DNA of 64,000 nt from Rhizobium sp. BK650 (lineage in GTDB: Bacteria; Pseudomonadota; Alphaproteobacteria; Rhizobiales; Rhizobiaceae), in assembly GCF_014195325.1 (NCBI RefSeq), contig NZ_JACIBK010000002.1:62001-126000 (forward strand), in the 5' to 3' direction. Positions within the stretch are counted from its first letter, which is position 1. Each line of letters starts with the position of its first letter. The notes below the pieces were generated by a model, which saw only the letters and a list, made by a program, of their open reading frames with translations, did not search any database and was not told where the DNA came from. Shown piece by piece: positions 19,427 to 27,612 of the stretch. A program made the position numbers and the translations under genes.

Positions 19427-20119
19427 ATGGTCGCCCGCTCCGAACGGCTGCTGACCCTGCTTCAGACGCTCCGGCGCTACCGGCGGCCGGTCACCGGCAC
19501 GGTACTAGCCGAAGAAACGGGTGTCAGCCTGCGCACGCTCTATCGCGATATTGCGAGCCTTCAGGCGCAAGGCGCCATGATTGAAGGCGAGGCCGGCATA
19601 GGCTACGTGCTGAAACCAGGCTTCATGCTACCGCCGATGATGTTTTCCGAGGAAGAGCTGGAAGCGCTGGTGCTTGGCTCCCGTTGGGTGGCACGCGCCG
19701 CCGAGCCGCGCCTGGCCAATGCCGGCGCCGATGCATTGGCAAAGATCGCCGCCGTGTTGCCGCCCGACCTGCGCGATATGGTCGATTCCGCCACGCTTTT
19801 TGTCGGCCGCAAACGACAGGATGAGGACAAGGCGGATGTTTCGGCAATCCGCAAGGCAATCCGCCTGGAGCGTGTCCTAGAACTGCACTACGGCGACGAA
19901 CAGGGACGTATCTCCCGCCGCCGTATCTGGCCCTTCGCGCTCGGCTATTTCGAGCATGTACGGATCATCATGGCCTGGTGCGAACTGCGTCAGGATTTCC
20001 GTCATTTCCGCACAGATCGCATCATCGACATGACGATCCATGACGCGCGTTATCCCCGCCGCCGCACCGTTCTCCTGAAGGAATGGCGGGACACGCAGGA
20101 TACTCCGATCGAACATTAG
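19427..20119 (+). CDS. YafY/WYL-type transcriptional regulator
   Basis: The 230-residue protein starts with a DeoR-like helix-turn-helix (RSERLLTLLQTLRRYRRPVTG then VLAEETGVSLRTLYRDIASL) and carries a WYL-type ligand-binding domain behind it (RRRIWPFALGYFEHVRIIMAWCELR); the canonical WYL triplet itself is not exact. Such regulators often sit next to glyoxalase-fold genes, as here. Its TAG stop codon lies inside the first bases of the foldback repeat that follows, so the repeat may have trimmed or replaced the original C-terminus. The downstream twin dyads are its most likely targets. Confidence 0.88.
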   Translation: MVARSERLLTLLQTLRRYRRPVTGTVLAEETGVSLRTLYRDIASLQAQGAMIEGEAGIGYVLKPGFMLPPMMFSEEELEALVLGSRWVARAAEPRLANAGADALAKIAAVLPPDLRDMVDSATLFVGRKRQDEDKADVSAIRKAIRLERVLELHYGDEQGRISRRRIWPFALGYFEHVRIIMAWCELRQDFRHFRTDRIIDMTIHDARYPRRRTVLLKEWRDTQDTPIEH

Positions 20120-20282
20120 AGCCTTTCCTGGCTAGATTGCAGCATTCTGCCGGGCATCTTTGCGCCAGGATCAAAGGCGATCGGCTCGGACGTACCTGGG
20201 GGTATGCCCGTCGCCAATCGCCTTTGCCCTGACACAAACCTGCTCCGGCAGAATGCTGCAATCTAGCCAGGAAAGGCTCTAA
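20116..20282. repeat. 167-bp foldback (MITE-like) element with 38-bp perfect inverted ends
   Basis: Bases 20116-20153 (TTAGAGCCTTTCCTGGCTAG onward) are the exact reverse complement of 20245-20282. A second, imperfect nested inverted repeat (CAAAGGCGAT / ATCGCCTTTG) lies inside, so the whole unit can fold into one long hairpin. It has no coding capacity and supplies the stop codon of the regulator upstream. The shape suits a MITE or a rhizobial intergenic palindromic repeat; no flanking target duplication longer than TA/TTA is evident. Confidence 0.85.
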
Positions 20283-20287
20283 CGCTA

Positions 20288-20304
20288 CTGCCATAAACTG
20301 TCAG
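20288..20304. promoter_or_regulatory. Dyad operator, copy 1 (before the DUF1127 gene)
   Basis: CTGCCATAAACTGTCAG fits the dyad CTGnCA-TAAAY-TGnCAG, with near-symmetric 6-bp arms. It lies 50 bp upstream of the DUF1127 start, directly after the foldback repeat, and matches a second copy at 20652. A WYL regulator is encoded just upstream. Confidence 0.6.
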
Positions 20305-20353
20305 CAGGAGGCGCTATTGTCAGTACCAGTCCAGCAGGAAAGGAGTACTGATC

Positions 20354-20575
20354 ATGGGAATGCCTCAAGTCGTTCGATATGCCGGCCGTCGTACTTCCGT
20401 CGAAGCCGGAAAGACCCTTCGCTCTCGTCTGGTGCGGCTGTTTGCGGATAGGTTCGCAAGAGCGTCATCACGCCGTCCCCGCCTGGATCTCGAGACGATG
20501 CCGCAATGGCGCAAGCGCGATCTCGGCCTTGCGGACGGCCATGACTGGCGCGTCGGCGACGATCTCTTCCGTTAA
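20354..20575 (+). CDS. DUF1127 (YjiS-like) small protein
   Basis: The 73-residue basic protein ends with the DUF1127 signature, here LETMPQWRKRDLGLADGHDW, equivalent to the usual L-S-D-x-x-L-x-D-I-G-L. Such short Arg-rich proteins are frequent in rhizobia and act in RNA-related or phosphate/carbon regulation in a few studied cases; the function of this one is unknown. The ribosome-binding site AGGAAAGGAG is strong. A dyad operator lies upstream and a hairpin with a T-run follows at 20645. Confidence 0.8.
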   Translation: MGMPQVVRYAGRRTSVEAGKTLRSRLVRLFADRFARASSRRPRLDLETMPQWRKRDLGLADGHDWRVGDDLFR

Positions 20576-20644
20576 GCCCACACGCCGACCTTATTGATAT
20601 TCCTCCCGGTGACGATGCGGCGCTGTCCATAGTGCCGTTATCGG

Positions 20645-20676
20645 AAAGCTGCTGTCATAAATTGGCAGCAGCTTTT
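20645..20676 (+). promoter_or_regulatory. Dyad operator, copy 2, embedded in a terminator-like hairpin
   Basis: CTGTCATAAATTGGCAG (20652-20668) is the second copy of the 17-bp dyad. It is extended outward to 13-bp arms (AAAGCTGCTG at 20645 pairs with CAGCAGCTTT at 20666-20675) and followed by TTTT, so it could also terminate the DUF1127 transcript. It precedes the glyoxalase-fold gene by 36 bp. Confidence 0.6.
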
Positions 20677-20711
20677 GGCCGGGCATCTTTTCAACCCAGT
20701 GGAGAACTGAA

Positions 20712-21080
20712 ATGACCAGCCCCAATCTCATTATCCTCTATGTCAAAGATCCCGCCGAAAGCGCTGCCTTCTATCGCAATATTCTGAGCCGCGAGCCGGC
20801 CGTAGAGGCGCCGAACTTCGTCGCTTTTCCGCTCGATGGCGGCTTCACTCTCGGCCTGTGGCGCCGCAGCAAGGTCGAACCGCAGCCCTCGGCGATTGGC
20901 AACCGCGGCGAAGTCGCCTTCATGGTGGCAGGCGATAATGCCGTCGCCCGGCATTACGAAGATTGGCGCAGCCGCGGCCTGCCCGTTGCCCAGGAACTGA
21001 CTGAACTCGACTTCGGCCCGACTTTCGTCGTTCTGGACCCCGATGGGCACCGGTTGCGTGTTTGTGAGCCGGATAAATAA
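20712..21080 (+). CDS. Glyoxalase/VOC superfamily protein
   Basis: The 122-residue protein is a single-chain VOC fold with the paired beta-alpha-beta-beta-beta modules: LIILYVKDPAESAAFYRNIL at the start and GPTFVVLDPDGHRLRVCEPD at the end, a PhnB/bleomycin-resistance-like arrangement. Metal ligands are not clear from the sequence. Related genes beside WYL regulators are usually controlled by them; here the upstream dyad operator and the WYL gene 600 bp away support that. A strong terminator follows. Confidence 0.85.
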   Translation: MTSPNLIILYVKDPAESAAFYRNILSREPAVEAPNFVAFPLDGGFTLGLWRRSKVEPQPSAIGNRGEVAFMVAGDNAVARHYEDWRSRGLPVAQELTELDFGPTFVVLDPDGHRLRVCEPDK

Positions 21081-21093
21081 GTATAGCCATAAG

Positions 21094-21125
21094 GCCTCTC
21101 TGACCGTCTGCCAGAGAGGCTTTTT
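21094..21125 (+). terminator. Rho-independent terminator after the VOC gene
   Basis: GCCTCTCTG (21094-21102) pairs perfectly with CAGAGAGGC (21112-21120) and is followed by TTTTT. It is on the plus strand, 13 bp beyond the VOC stop codon. Confidence 0.9.
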
Positions 21126-21130
21126 AATTC

Positions 21131-21985
21131 CTAGAGAAGTCCGCGCATCGGATGACCCTTGTAGACACCGAGGATGCGCACCTTCTCCGAAAAGAAACGC
21201 AATTCCTCCAGTGCCCGACGCACATGCGCGTCGTTCGGATGGCCCTCGATATCGGCATAGAACTGCGTCGCTACAAATTTTCCGCCGAGCTGATAGCTTT
21301 CGAGTTTGGTCATGTTGATGTTGTTCGTCGCAAAGCCGCCGAGCGCCTTGTAGAGAGCAGCCGGAATGTTGCGGACGTTGAAGACGAAGGTGGTGACGAT
21401 CTTTTCGTCATGGGTTGACCGTTCTGCCCATTCTTCGTCCCGCGACAGCACCACGAAGCGCGTCACGTTGTTTTCCGTGTCCTCGACATTCTCAGCGATA
21501 ATATCGAGACCGTAGAGGTCGGCTGCAAGACGCGGCGCGAGCGCTGCCATGGAGCGATCGCCGGTTTCCTTGACGAGTTTCGCAGCCCCCGCCGTATCGC
21601 CGGCGATCACAGGCTTCCAGCCATTGGCGCGCACGATCTTGCGGCACTGGCCGAGCGCATGGATATGGCTGTGCACGGTGCGGATTTCATCCTTCGTTAC
21701 CCCCGGCAGCACCATGAGCTGAAAGCGGATCGGCATGAAATATTCGCCGATGATGTGCAGTCGCGATTCCGGCAGCAGGTGGTGGATGTCGGCGACCCGG
21801 CCCGCGATCGTGTTCTCGATCGGAATCATGCCGATATCGGCGTCGCCGTTGTCGACCGCGGTGAAGGCGTCCTCGAAGGTCTGGCAGGGCAGCGGTTCCA
21901 TGGTCGGAAACATGTCGCGGCTCGCCATGTCGGAATTGGCGCCGAACTCACCTTGGAAGGCGATCCTGTTGGTCTTGATGTTCAT
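21131..21985 (-). CDS. pheA: Prephenate dehydratase
   Basis: This 284-residue monofunctional enzyme turns prephenate into phenylpyruvate for phenylalanine synthesis. The catalytic domain has IAFQGEFGANSDMA, GMIPIENTIAGRVADIH and the TRFVVLS motif, with the essential Thr-Arg-Phe. The C-terminal ACT domain (VRNIPAALYKALGGF, NINMTKLESYQ) is the phenylalanine-binding allosteric part. There is no chorismate mutase domain. It begins 12 bp after kdsB, so the two are cotranscribed although their pathways are unrelated. Confidence 0.96.
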   Translation of the reverse strand: MNIKTNRIAFQGEFGANSDMASRDMFPTMEPLPCQTFEDAFTAVDNGDADIGMIPIENTIAGRVADIHHLLPESRLHIIGEYFMPIRFQLMVLPGVTKDEIRTVHSHIHALGQCRKIVRANGWKPVIAGDTAGAAKLVKETGDRSMAALAPRLAADLYGLDIIAENVEDTENNVTRFVVLSRDEEWAERSTHDEKIVTTFVFNVRNIPAALYKALGGFATNNINMTKLESYQLGGKFVATQFYADIEGHPNDAHVRRALEELRFFSEKVRILGVYKGHPMRGLL

Positions 21986-21997
21986 GAGGAAAATCCG

Positions 21998-22753
21998 TCA
22001 GTTGGCCTTCGCTGAGAGAATGCGTCGCGCCTTTTCGAGGTCAGCGGGAGTATCGACACCGAGCGGAACCGTGTCAACGATCTCGACATCGATGCGCATG
22101 CCCGCTTCGAGCGCTCTGAGCTGCTCCAGTGATTCGCGCTTCTCGAGCGTAGAAGGACCGAGCGAGACGAAGCGTTCGAGCGCTGCTCGCCGATAGGCAT
22201 AGAGCCCGAGATGATGATAGAGCGGGCCGCTGCCATAAGGCGCGGTCGTTCGGGTGAAATAGAGCGCGTGCAGGCGGCTGGCAGACACCGGCGAGCCAAC
22301 GACCTTGACGATATGCGGCGCTGTCTTGTCCTCGTCGTTGTCGATCTCGGTCGTCAGCGTTGCGATATCGACCTTCTCGTCCTCAAGCGGACGCAACGCA
22401 GCACGCACCGTTTCCGGCTCGATCGTCGGAAGGTCACCCTGGACGTTCACAATAAATTTCGCTTTCCCGTCCGGATCGACCTTTGTTAGCGCCTCGAAAA
22501 TGCGGTCTGAACCGGACTGGTGGTCCTGTCGCGTCATGACCACCTCAAAGCCCGCGGCAGCGACAGTATCAAAAACCTGCTGATCGTCGACGGCAACAAC
22601 CACCCGGCCGATCGCCGCTTCCTGTGCCCGTTTCGCCACCTGCACGATCATCGGCAAACCGCAAATATCGGCCAGCGGCTTGCCCGGAAGGCGGGTGGAG
22701 GCCATGCGTGCGGGGATCAGCACCAGCACGTCGTCTAATTTTGAATCACTCAT
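21998..22753 (-). CDS. kdsB: CMP-KDO synthetase (3-deoxy-manno-octulosonate cytidylyltransferase)
   Basis: KdsB activates KDO with CTP for lipopolysaccharide inner-core synthesis. The 251-residue cytosolic enzyme has the nucleotide-binding N-terminus [19 protein letters not shown], the [13 protein letters not shown] motif with metal-binding aspartate, and the [15 protein letters not shown] segment with [15 protein letters not shown] near the end. It is the first gene of a two-gene unit with pheA and is divergent from the cytochrome gene. Confidence 0.97.
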   Translation of the reverse strand: MSDSKLDDVLVLIPARMASTRLPGKPLADICGLPMIVQVAKRAQEAAIGRVVVAVDDQQVFDTVAAAGFEVVMTRQDHQSGSDRIFEALTKVDPDGKAKFIVNVQGDLPTIEPETVRAALRPLEDEKVDIATLTTEIDNDEDKTAPHIVKVVGSPVSASRLHALYFTRTTAPYGSGPLYHHLGLYAYRRAALERFVSLGPSTLEKRESLEQLRALEAGMRIDVEIVDTVPLGVDTPADLEKARRILSAKAN

Positions 22754-22907
22754 TGTTCGGGCCTTCTAATCCGGGCTGAAAAGTGGCAAAAAGTCTCACG
22801 CACAAGACCATTTAGGCAGTTGCAACGGATAGCCAAAAGACATAGGTTCCGCGCAATTTCAAGATGGTCCGGTTTCTGGTCTGCCGGCTGCAAGGGGAGC
22901 ATTGCAG

Positions 22908-23480
22908 ATGAATTCATACGTCAATACGGCCGTGGGGGCGCTGCTGGGAACGGTCTTCGTTCTGATGTCGGTATCCATTGCCTCCGAGGGGATCTTCCAT
23001 TCCGAGGCGCCGGAAAAGGAAGGTTTTACCATCGTCGCCGAGGAGGCACCCGCTGCCGGGGGTGAAGGCGCACCTGCTGCCGTTGCTGTTCCGATCGCAA
23101 AGCTTCTTGCCAGCGCCGACGCCAAGGCCGGCGAAACCATCTTCAAGAAGTGTCAGTCCTGTCATGACGGCACCAAAGGCGGACCGAACAAAGTCGGTCC
23201 GAACCTCTATGGTGTCGTAGATCGACCGATCGCCTCGCATGAAGGCTTTGCCTATTCCTCTGCCATGAAGGACTTCTCCAAGGGCGGCAGCGAACATTGG
23301 ACCTTCGAAAACCTCAACAAGTTCCTGACGGCGCCGAAGAAGGACGTTCCGGGTACGGCCATGGGCTTTGCAGGTCTGCCGAAAGATCAGGATCGTGCGA
23401 ACGTTATCCTCTACCTGCATACGCTGGCTGATTCGCCGGTTGCCCTGCCGGATCCGAATGCTCCGGCTGCAACGCAGTAA
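22908..23480 (+). CDS. Membrane-anchored cytochrome c (CycM-like)
   Basis: The 190-residue protein has one uncleaved N-terminal membrane segment ([17 protein letters not shown]), an Ala/Pro-rich periplasmic linker and a class I cytochrome c domain: CQSCH heme attachment, [12 protein letters not shown], and the axial methionine in PGTAMGFAG. This matches the CycM/c552 type that passes electrons from the bc1 complex to an aa3 oxidase. The start at 22908 follows GGGGAG; a TTG two codons earlier is less likely. A terminator follows. Confidence 0.93.
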   Translation: MNSYVNTAVGALLGTVFVLMSVSIASEGIFHSEAPEKEGFTIVAEEAPAAGGEGAPAAVAVPIAKLLASADAKAGETIFKKCQSCHDGTKGGPNKVGPNLYGVVDRPIASHEGFAYSSAMKDFSKGGSEHWTFENLNKFLTAPKKDVPGTAMGFAGLPKDQDRANVILYLHTLADSPVALPDPNAPAATQ

Positions 23481-23505
23481 GAGCAACAAAATTTCTTCGA
23501 GAAGA

Positions 23506-23531
23506 GCCCGGTCGCAAGCCCGGGCCTTTTT
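23506..23531 (+). terminator. Rho-independent terminator after the cytochrome c gene
   Basis: GCCCGG (23506-23511) pairs with CCGGGC (23520-23525), followed by CTTTTTG. It lies 25 bp beyond the stop codon, facing the convergent AEC gene. Confidence 0.85.
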
Positions 23532-23537
23532 GTCACT

Positions 23538-24485
23538 TCAGGCGCCAAGAATGTAGGCCCAGAAGGAAACGGTGATGGCGCCGAGCGCCGTCGTTACCGT
23601 AATCGTGGAAGCGGCAAGGCTGTGACCGACGCCGAACCGATTGGCGATCAACCAGGCATTCACCCCTGTCGGCACAGACGAGGTCAGCACCAGCGCCGCT
23701 GCCCATTCGTTGCTAAGGCCAAAAAGACGGCTTGCCGCCCACACGCAGCCGGGCAGCAGCAGCAGCTTGAATGCCGAGGTTACGCTGGCGATCCCGACAT
23801 TGCCTGAGACGCCGTATTTCTGGAGCGCCATACCGAGCGATATCAGTGCCGCCGGACCAGCCGTGCCGGCGATCTGCCCGACGACAGAGTTTACCGTTGC
23901 AGGCATGGTCAGGCCCGAAACATGAAAGGCAGCACCTGCCGCAATGCCAATGACGAGCGGGTTATGCAGCAGATTGAGGCCGATCTGCTTTAATACCAAG
24001 GCCATGCTGCGGTCGGTCTTTCCGGAAATCTTGCGTTCGGCATGTTCCATCATGATTGTGCCGGCGACCATCATGACCGGCAGATGTACGGCAAGCAGGA
24101 TGGAAAGGGCGACAAGACCCTCACTGCCGACGGTGCGCTCGACCAGCGGCAGGCCGATGAAGATGTTGTTCGCGAAGGCCGAGGACACGCCGGCGAGCAC
24201 GCCGATCCGCTCGTCGCGGCCGAAGAAACGCGTTGCGACGATGTGCCCGGCCGTCCATGTCACAGCGACGCCGGAAAAATAGACGGTCCAGAGCCGGAAC
24301 GGCGACGCGCCATGGAAATCAGCTCCGGCGATGGTGCGGAAGAGCAGCAGCGGGACGGCGATCTTGAAGACGAACTCGCTCAAGGCGTCGCCAACATTTG
24401 CGGTCAGCACGCCGATGCGGACGATCAGCCAGCCGATGAGAATGAGAAGGAAAATGGGAAGAACGTCGAAGATGATGGCTGACAT
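23538..24485 (-). CDS. AEC-family auxin efflux/malate-type carrier
   Basis: The 315-residue membrane protein has the two five-helix halves of the auxin efflux carrier family, recognisable by LPIFLLILIGWLIVRIGVL at the N-terminus, the SSAFANNIFIGLPLVERT region and AALVLTSSVPTGVNAWLIANRFG. Bacterial members move malate, malonate or other carboxylates; the substrate here is unknown. The start at 24485 (MSAIIFDVLP) is chosen because the 49 residues upstream in frame cross an intrinsic terminator and have no homology. Confidence 0.88.
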   Translation of the reverse strand: MSAIIFDVLPIFLLILIGWLIVRIGVLTANVGDALSEFVFKIAVPLLLFRTIAGADFHGASPFRLWTVYFSGVAVTWTAGHIVATRFFGRDERIGVLAGVSSAFANNIFIGLPLVERTVGSEGLVALSILLAVHLPVMMVAGTIMMEHAERKISGKTDRSMALVLKQIGLNLLHNPLVIGIAAGAAFHVSGLTMPATVNSVVGQIAGTAGPAALISLGMALQKYGVSGNVGIASVTSAFKLLLLPGCVWAASRLFGLSNEWAAALVLTSSVPTGVNAWLIANRFGVGHSLAASTITVTTALGAITVSFWAYILGA

Positions 24486-24570
24486 ACTGCTGCTCTGCGC
24501 GGGGGTATCCAGATCTAGCAGCAAATTGGCGGCCATGACAAATGCGCGGGACCGATTTATTCCGCACCGC

Positions 24571-24597
24571 AATAAAAAAGCGGGCTGAGCCCGCTTT
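24571..24597 (-). terminator. Minus-strand terminator upstream of the AEC gene
   Basis: AAGCGGGC (24578-24585) pairs with GCCCGCTT (24589-24596) around a TGA loop, and the minus strand continues into TTTTTTATT. It ends a transcript arriving from 24600-24800, where the only candidate is a 21-codon open frame, or it attenuates the AEC gene. Confidence 0.8.
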
Positions 24598-24649
24598 CTG
24601 CATCCGGTCCTGTCGGAAACCAGATCCAACACTGCCAGTTCATCCGTGG

Positions 24650-24715
24650 TCAGCGCCGTTCCAGTAAGACTGAAGGGATCATCCCTTCCGCAACCAGCTT
24701 TACGAAAAACTGCAT
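24650..24715 (-). CDS. Possible 21-residue small protein
   Basis: A short frame beginning MQFFVKLVAEGMIPSVLLE has GGAAAGATC 4 bases ahead of its ATG and is followed 53 bp downstream by a strong terminator, so it looks like a mini transcription unit between the AEC gene and the divergent adenosine kinase gene. The rest of this 398-bp spacer (24486-24883) holds no other gene that I can support. No family is recognised; the locus may instead encode a small RNA. Confidence 0.35.
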   Translation of the reverse strand: MQFFVKLVAEGMIPSVLLERR

Positions 24716-24883
24716 GCCGATCTTTCCGATGAGATTTTTAGGTAGGCAAGGTGACAACGGCATGACGAATAAGCGGCAGTTTTGCGAAGACTTATAAGGC
24801 TGTGTGCTATTTATCCTTCCAATACCGGCAAATTTCGCTAAGACCGACTACCGGCTATCACAAAATCCGGGACTTCCCATTTC

Positions 24884-25876
24884 ATGACCAAATTCGATGT
24901 TCTGACAGTCGGCAACGCAATCGTCGATATCATCGCCCGTTGCGACGACCAGTTCCTCATTGACAACAAGATCACCAAGGCTGCGATGAACCTCATCGAT
25001 GCCGATCGCGCCGAACTGCTCTATTCCCGCATGGGGCCGGCACTTGAGGCTTCCGGCGGCAGTGCGGGCAATACGGCCGCTGGTATTGCCAGCCTCGGCG
25101 GCAAGGCCGCCTATTTCGGCAAGGTCGCGGAAGACCAGCTCGGCGAGATCTTCGCGCATGATATCCGTGCCCAGGGCGTTCACTATCAGACAAAGGCCAA
25201 AGGCACGTTTCCGCCGACTGCGCGGTCGATGATCTTCGTCACCGATGACGGTGAGCGTTCGATGAACACCTATCTCGGCGCCTGCGTCGAACTCGGGCCT
25301 GAGGATGTCGAAGCGGATGTAGTCGCGCAGGCCAAGGTCACCTATTTTGAAGGCTATCTATGGGATCCGCCGCGCGCCAAGGAAGCGATCCTCGATTGCG
25401 CCCGCATCGCACATGAGAACGGCCGCGAAATGTCGATGACTTTGTCTGACAGCTTCTGTGTCGATCGCTACCGCGGCGAGTTCCTGGATCTCATGCGGTC
25501 CGGCAAGGTCGACATCGTCTTCGCCAATCGCCAGGAGGCACTGTCGCTTTACGAGACCGATGATTTCGAAGAGGCGCTGAACAAGATCGCCAAGGATTGC
25601 AGGATCGCTGCCGTGACCGTGAGCGAAGACGGGGCCGTGATCCTGAAGGGCAACGAGCGCCATTACGTCGATGCAATCAAGATCGACGAGCTCGTGGATA
25701 CCACGGGCGCTGGCGACCTTTTCGCCGCGGGCTTCCTGTACGGATACACCCAGGGCCGTTCGCTGGCAGATTGCGGCAAGCTCGGCTGCCTTGCCGCCGG
25801 CATCGTCATTCAGCAGATCGGCCCGCGGCCGATGAAATCGCTGGCCGAAGCCGCAAAAGAGGCGGGCCTTATTTAA
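24884..25876 (+). CDS. Adenosine kinase (PfkB family)
   Basis: The 330-residue PfkB/ribokinase-fold enzyme has GGSAGNTAAGIASLGGKAAYFGKVAEDQLG at the sugar-binding side, RSMIFVTDDGERSMNTYLGA and the catalytic DTTGAGDLFAAGFLYGY motif holding the base aspartate. Overall it matches rhizobial adenosine kinase (adenosine to AMP salvage); other nucleoside kinases of the family cannot be excluded. Its stop codon region overlaps the convergent SH3 gene by 8 bp. Confidence 0.9.
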   Translation: MTKFDVLTVGNAIVDIIARCDDQFLIDNKITKAAMNLIDADRAELLYSRMGPALEASGGSAGNTAAGIASLGGKAAYFGKVAEDQLGEIFAHDIRAQGVHYQTKAKGTFPPTARSMIFVTDDGERSMNTYLGACVELGPEDVEADVVAQAKVTYFEGYLWDPPRAKEAILDCARIAHENGREMSMTLSDSFCVDRYRGEFLDLMRSGKVDIVFANRQEALSLYETDDFEEALNKIAKDCRIAAVTVSEDGAVILKGNERHYVDAIKIDELVDTTGAGDLFAAGFLYGYTQGRSLADCGKLGCLAAGIVIQQIGPRPMKSLAEAAKEAGLI

Positions 25877-26411
25877 AGGCCTCGCCCGGATAGGCGCCCC
25901 AGATTTCCGACTGCGCCACCCAGCCCTCGGCGCCGTCGGTCTTTGCAAAGCACCACTCTCCGCTGCATTCGCCAATCGTGATCATTACGCCGGGCTCCAG
26001 CTTTGCGACGATGCTGGAGGACGGTTGCGCTTCACGGCGGAGGTTGACATAGACGCCTTTGCCCTTGCCTTTCATCCACGGCGCCGCGATAGCGGCGCGC
26101 TGGCCTGACAGCAGCGACTGGTTGACCCAGCCCTCGGTGCCATCGGCATCGCGGATGCGGCGCCAGTTGTCATATTCCTGGATGATTTCGACCGGCAATC
26201 CGGATTTCAGATAGAGCCAGGAAACGGCGTAATCCGTTCCCGGTCCGATGCGCAGATTGACGCGCTTGGACTTCAGCGTCACGAAGCGCGGCAGCGGCAG
26301 GCCGCTCGGCCCCTTGGCTGCCGTTTGGGCTTGCGCAAATTCAATTGTGCCTGCGGATACGGCAAAGGCGACCGCCAGGACGAGGCAGGACTTCAGAACA
26401 GTGCGACGCAT
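25869..26411 (-). CDS. Secreted SH3-domain protein
   Basis: The 180-residue protein carries a signal peptide (VLKSCLVLAVAFAVSAGTIEFAQA) and two bacterial SH3-like repeats: RVNLRIGPGTDYAVSWLYLKSGLPVEII with GTEGWVNQSLLSG, and YVNLRREAQPSSSIVAKLEPGVMITI with GAEGWVAQSEIWG. Such domains bind peptidoglycan or protein partners in the periplasm. The same frame stays open for another 400 codons across the divergent dehydrogenase gene, but that part is antisense; the ATG at 26411 begins the signal peptide. Confidence 0.88.
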   Translation of the reverse strand: MRRTVLKSCLVLAVAFAVSAGTIEFAQAQTAAKGPSGLPLPRFVTLKSKRVNLRIGPGTDYAVSWLYLKSGLPVEIIQEYDNWRRIRDADGTEGWVNQSLLSGQRAAIAAPWMKGKGKGVYVNLRREAQPSSSIVAKLEPGVMITIGECSGEWCFAKTDGAEGWVAQSEIWGAYPGEAFK

Positions 26412-26588
26412 GGAAGCTTCCGTTGGCTCGAATTCGAAGCAGGCCCTGCCTGCTCGTTTTCCGGGATTCCCCGGTCGCCTCGCGAGTTTTGTTTGTCTTC
26501 GCGTGCGGGTCTGGTAGAAAATGCCCGGAATGGGGAAATGATCGCCCAACTTGGTTAAAGACCTCTGAACAAGGCACCGCAAGCCGCT

Positions 26589-27590
26589 ATGACGACGAAG
26601 AAAAAACCGAAGGTCTACATAACCCGCAAGCTGCCTGATGTCGTCGAAACTCGCATGCGCGAGCTTTTCGACGCCGAGTTGAATATAGACGACACGCCAC
26701 GATCCGCCCTCGAACTTGGCGAAGCTGTCAAAAGCTGCGACGTCCTCGTTCCGACAGTGACGGATCGGATCGACGCGGCCTTGATCGATCAGGCCGGGCC
26801 GCAGATGAAGCTGATCGCAAGCTTTTCGAACGGTACCGATCATATCGATGTCGAGGCTGCCGCACGCAAAGGCATCACCGTCACCAACACGCCGAATGTG
26901 CTTACAGAGGACACTGCCGACATGACGATGGCGCTGATCCTCGCCGTACCGCGGCGAATCGGCGAAGGCGCGCGTGTGCTGACCGACAGGCCAGGCGAAT
27001 GGGCCGGTTGGTCTCCGACCTGGATGCTCGGACGCCGCATCCATGGAAAGCGCATCGGCATCGTCGGAATGGGCCGCATCGGCACGGCCGTTGCGCGACG
27101 CGCCAAAGCCTTCGGGCTGTCGATCCATTACCACAACCGCAAGCGGGTCCACCCGGCGACTGAAGATGAGTTGGAGGCGACCTATTGGGAAAGCCTCGAT
27201 CAGATGCTGGCTCGCGTCGATATCGTCTCGGTCAATTGCCCCTCGACGCCGGCCACTTTCCATCTGCTCTCGGCGCGCCGGCTGGCGCTGCTGCAGCCGA
27301 CGGCCTACCTCGTCAATACGGCCCGCGGCGACGTGATCGATGAGGCCGCGCTGATTAAAAGCCTGCGGGAAGGAAAGATCGCCGGTGCCGGGCTCGATGT
27401 CTTCGAGAACGAACCTATGGTCAATCCGAAGCTGGTAAAGCTCGCCAATGAGGGCAAGGTCGTGCTGCTTCCGCATATGAGTTCGGCAACGATCGAAGGG
27501 CGCGCGGAGATGGGCGACAAGGTCATCATCAACATCCGCGCCTTCATTGACGGCCATCGTCCGCCGAACCGGGTGCTGCCGGGACGGTGA
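26589..27590 (+). CDS. D-isomer 2-hydroxyacid dehydrogenase (glyoxylate reductase type)
   Basis: The 333-residue NAD(P)-dependent enzyme has the family features: FSNGTDHIDVEAAARKGI, the dinucleotide loop GIVGMGRIGTAVARRAKAFG, the catalytic Arg in NTARGDVIDE, Glu in FENEP and His in LPHMSSAT. It most resembles glyoxylate/hydroxypyruvate reductases (GyaR). The N-terminus is lysine-rich (MTTKKKPKVYITRKLPD). Its promoter region is shared with the divergent SH3 gene. Confidence 0.92.
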   Translation: MTTKKKPKVYITRKLPDVVETRMRELFDAELNIDDTPRSALELGEAVKSCDVLVPTVTDRIDAALIDQAGPQMKLIASFSNGTDHIDVEAAARKGITVTNTPNVLTEDTADMTMALILAVPRRIGEGARVLTDRPGEWAGWSPTWMLGRRIHGKRIGIVGMGRIGTAVARRAKAFGLSIHYHNRKRVHPATEDELEATYWESLDQMLARVDIVSVNCPSTPATFHLLSARRLALLQPTAYLVNTARGDVIDEAALIKSLREGKIAGAGLDVFENEPMVNPKLVKLANEGKVVLLPHMSSATIEGRAEMGDKVIINIRAFIDGHRPPNRVLPGR

Positions 27591-27612
27591 GGGCCCTGAG
27601 GCACTCACACCC

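Noticed and set aside
20150..20691. The word GCCGGGCATCTTT shared by the foldback repeat and the VOC leader
   Set aside because: A 13-base match alone could be chance, and the flanking sequences do not extend it.
26412..27608. N-terminal extension of the SH3 protein to 579 residues
   Set aside because: The added 400 residues are antisense to the hydroxyacid dehydrogenase; the signal peptide begins at 26411.
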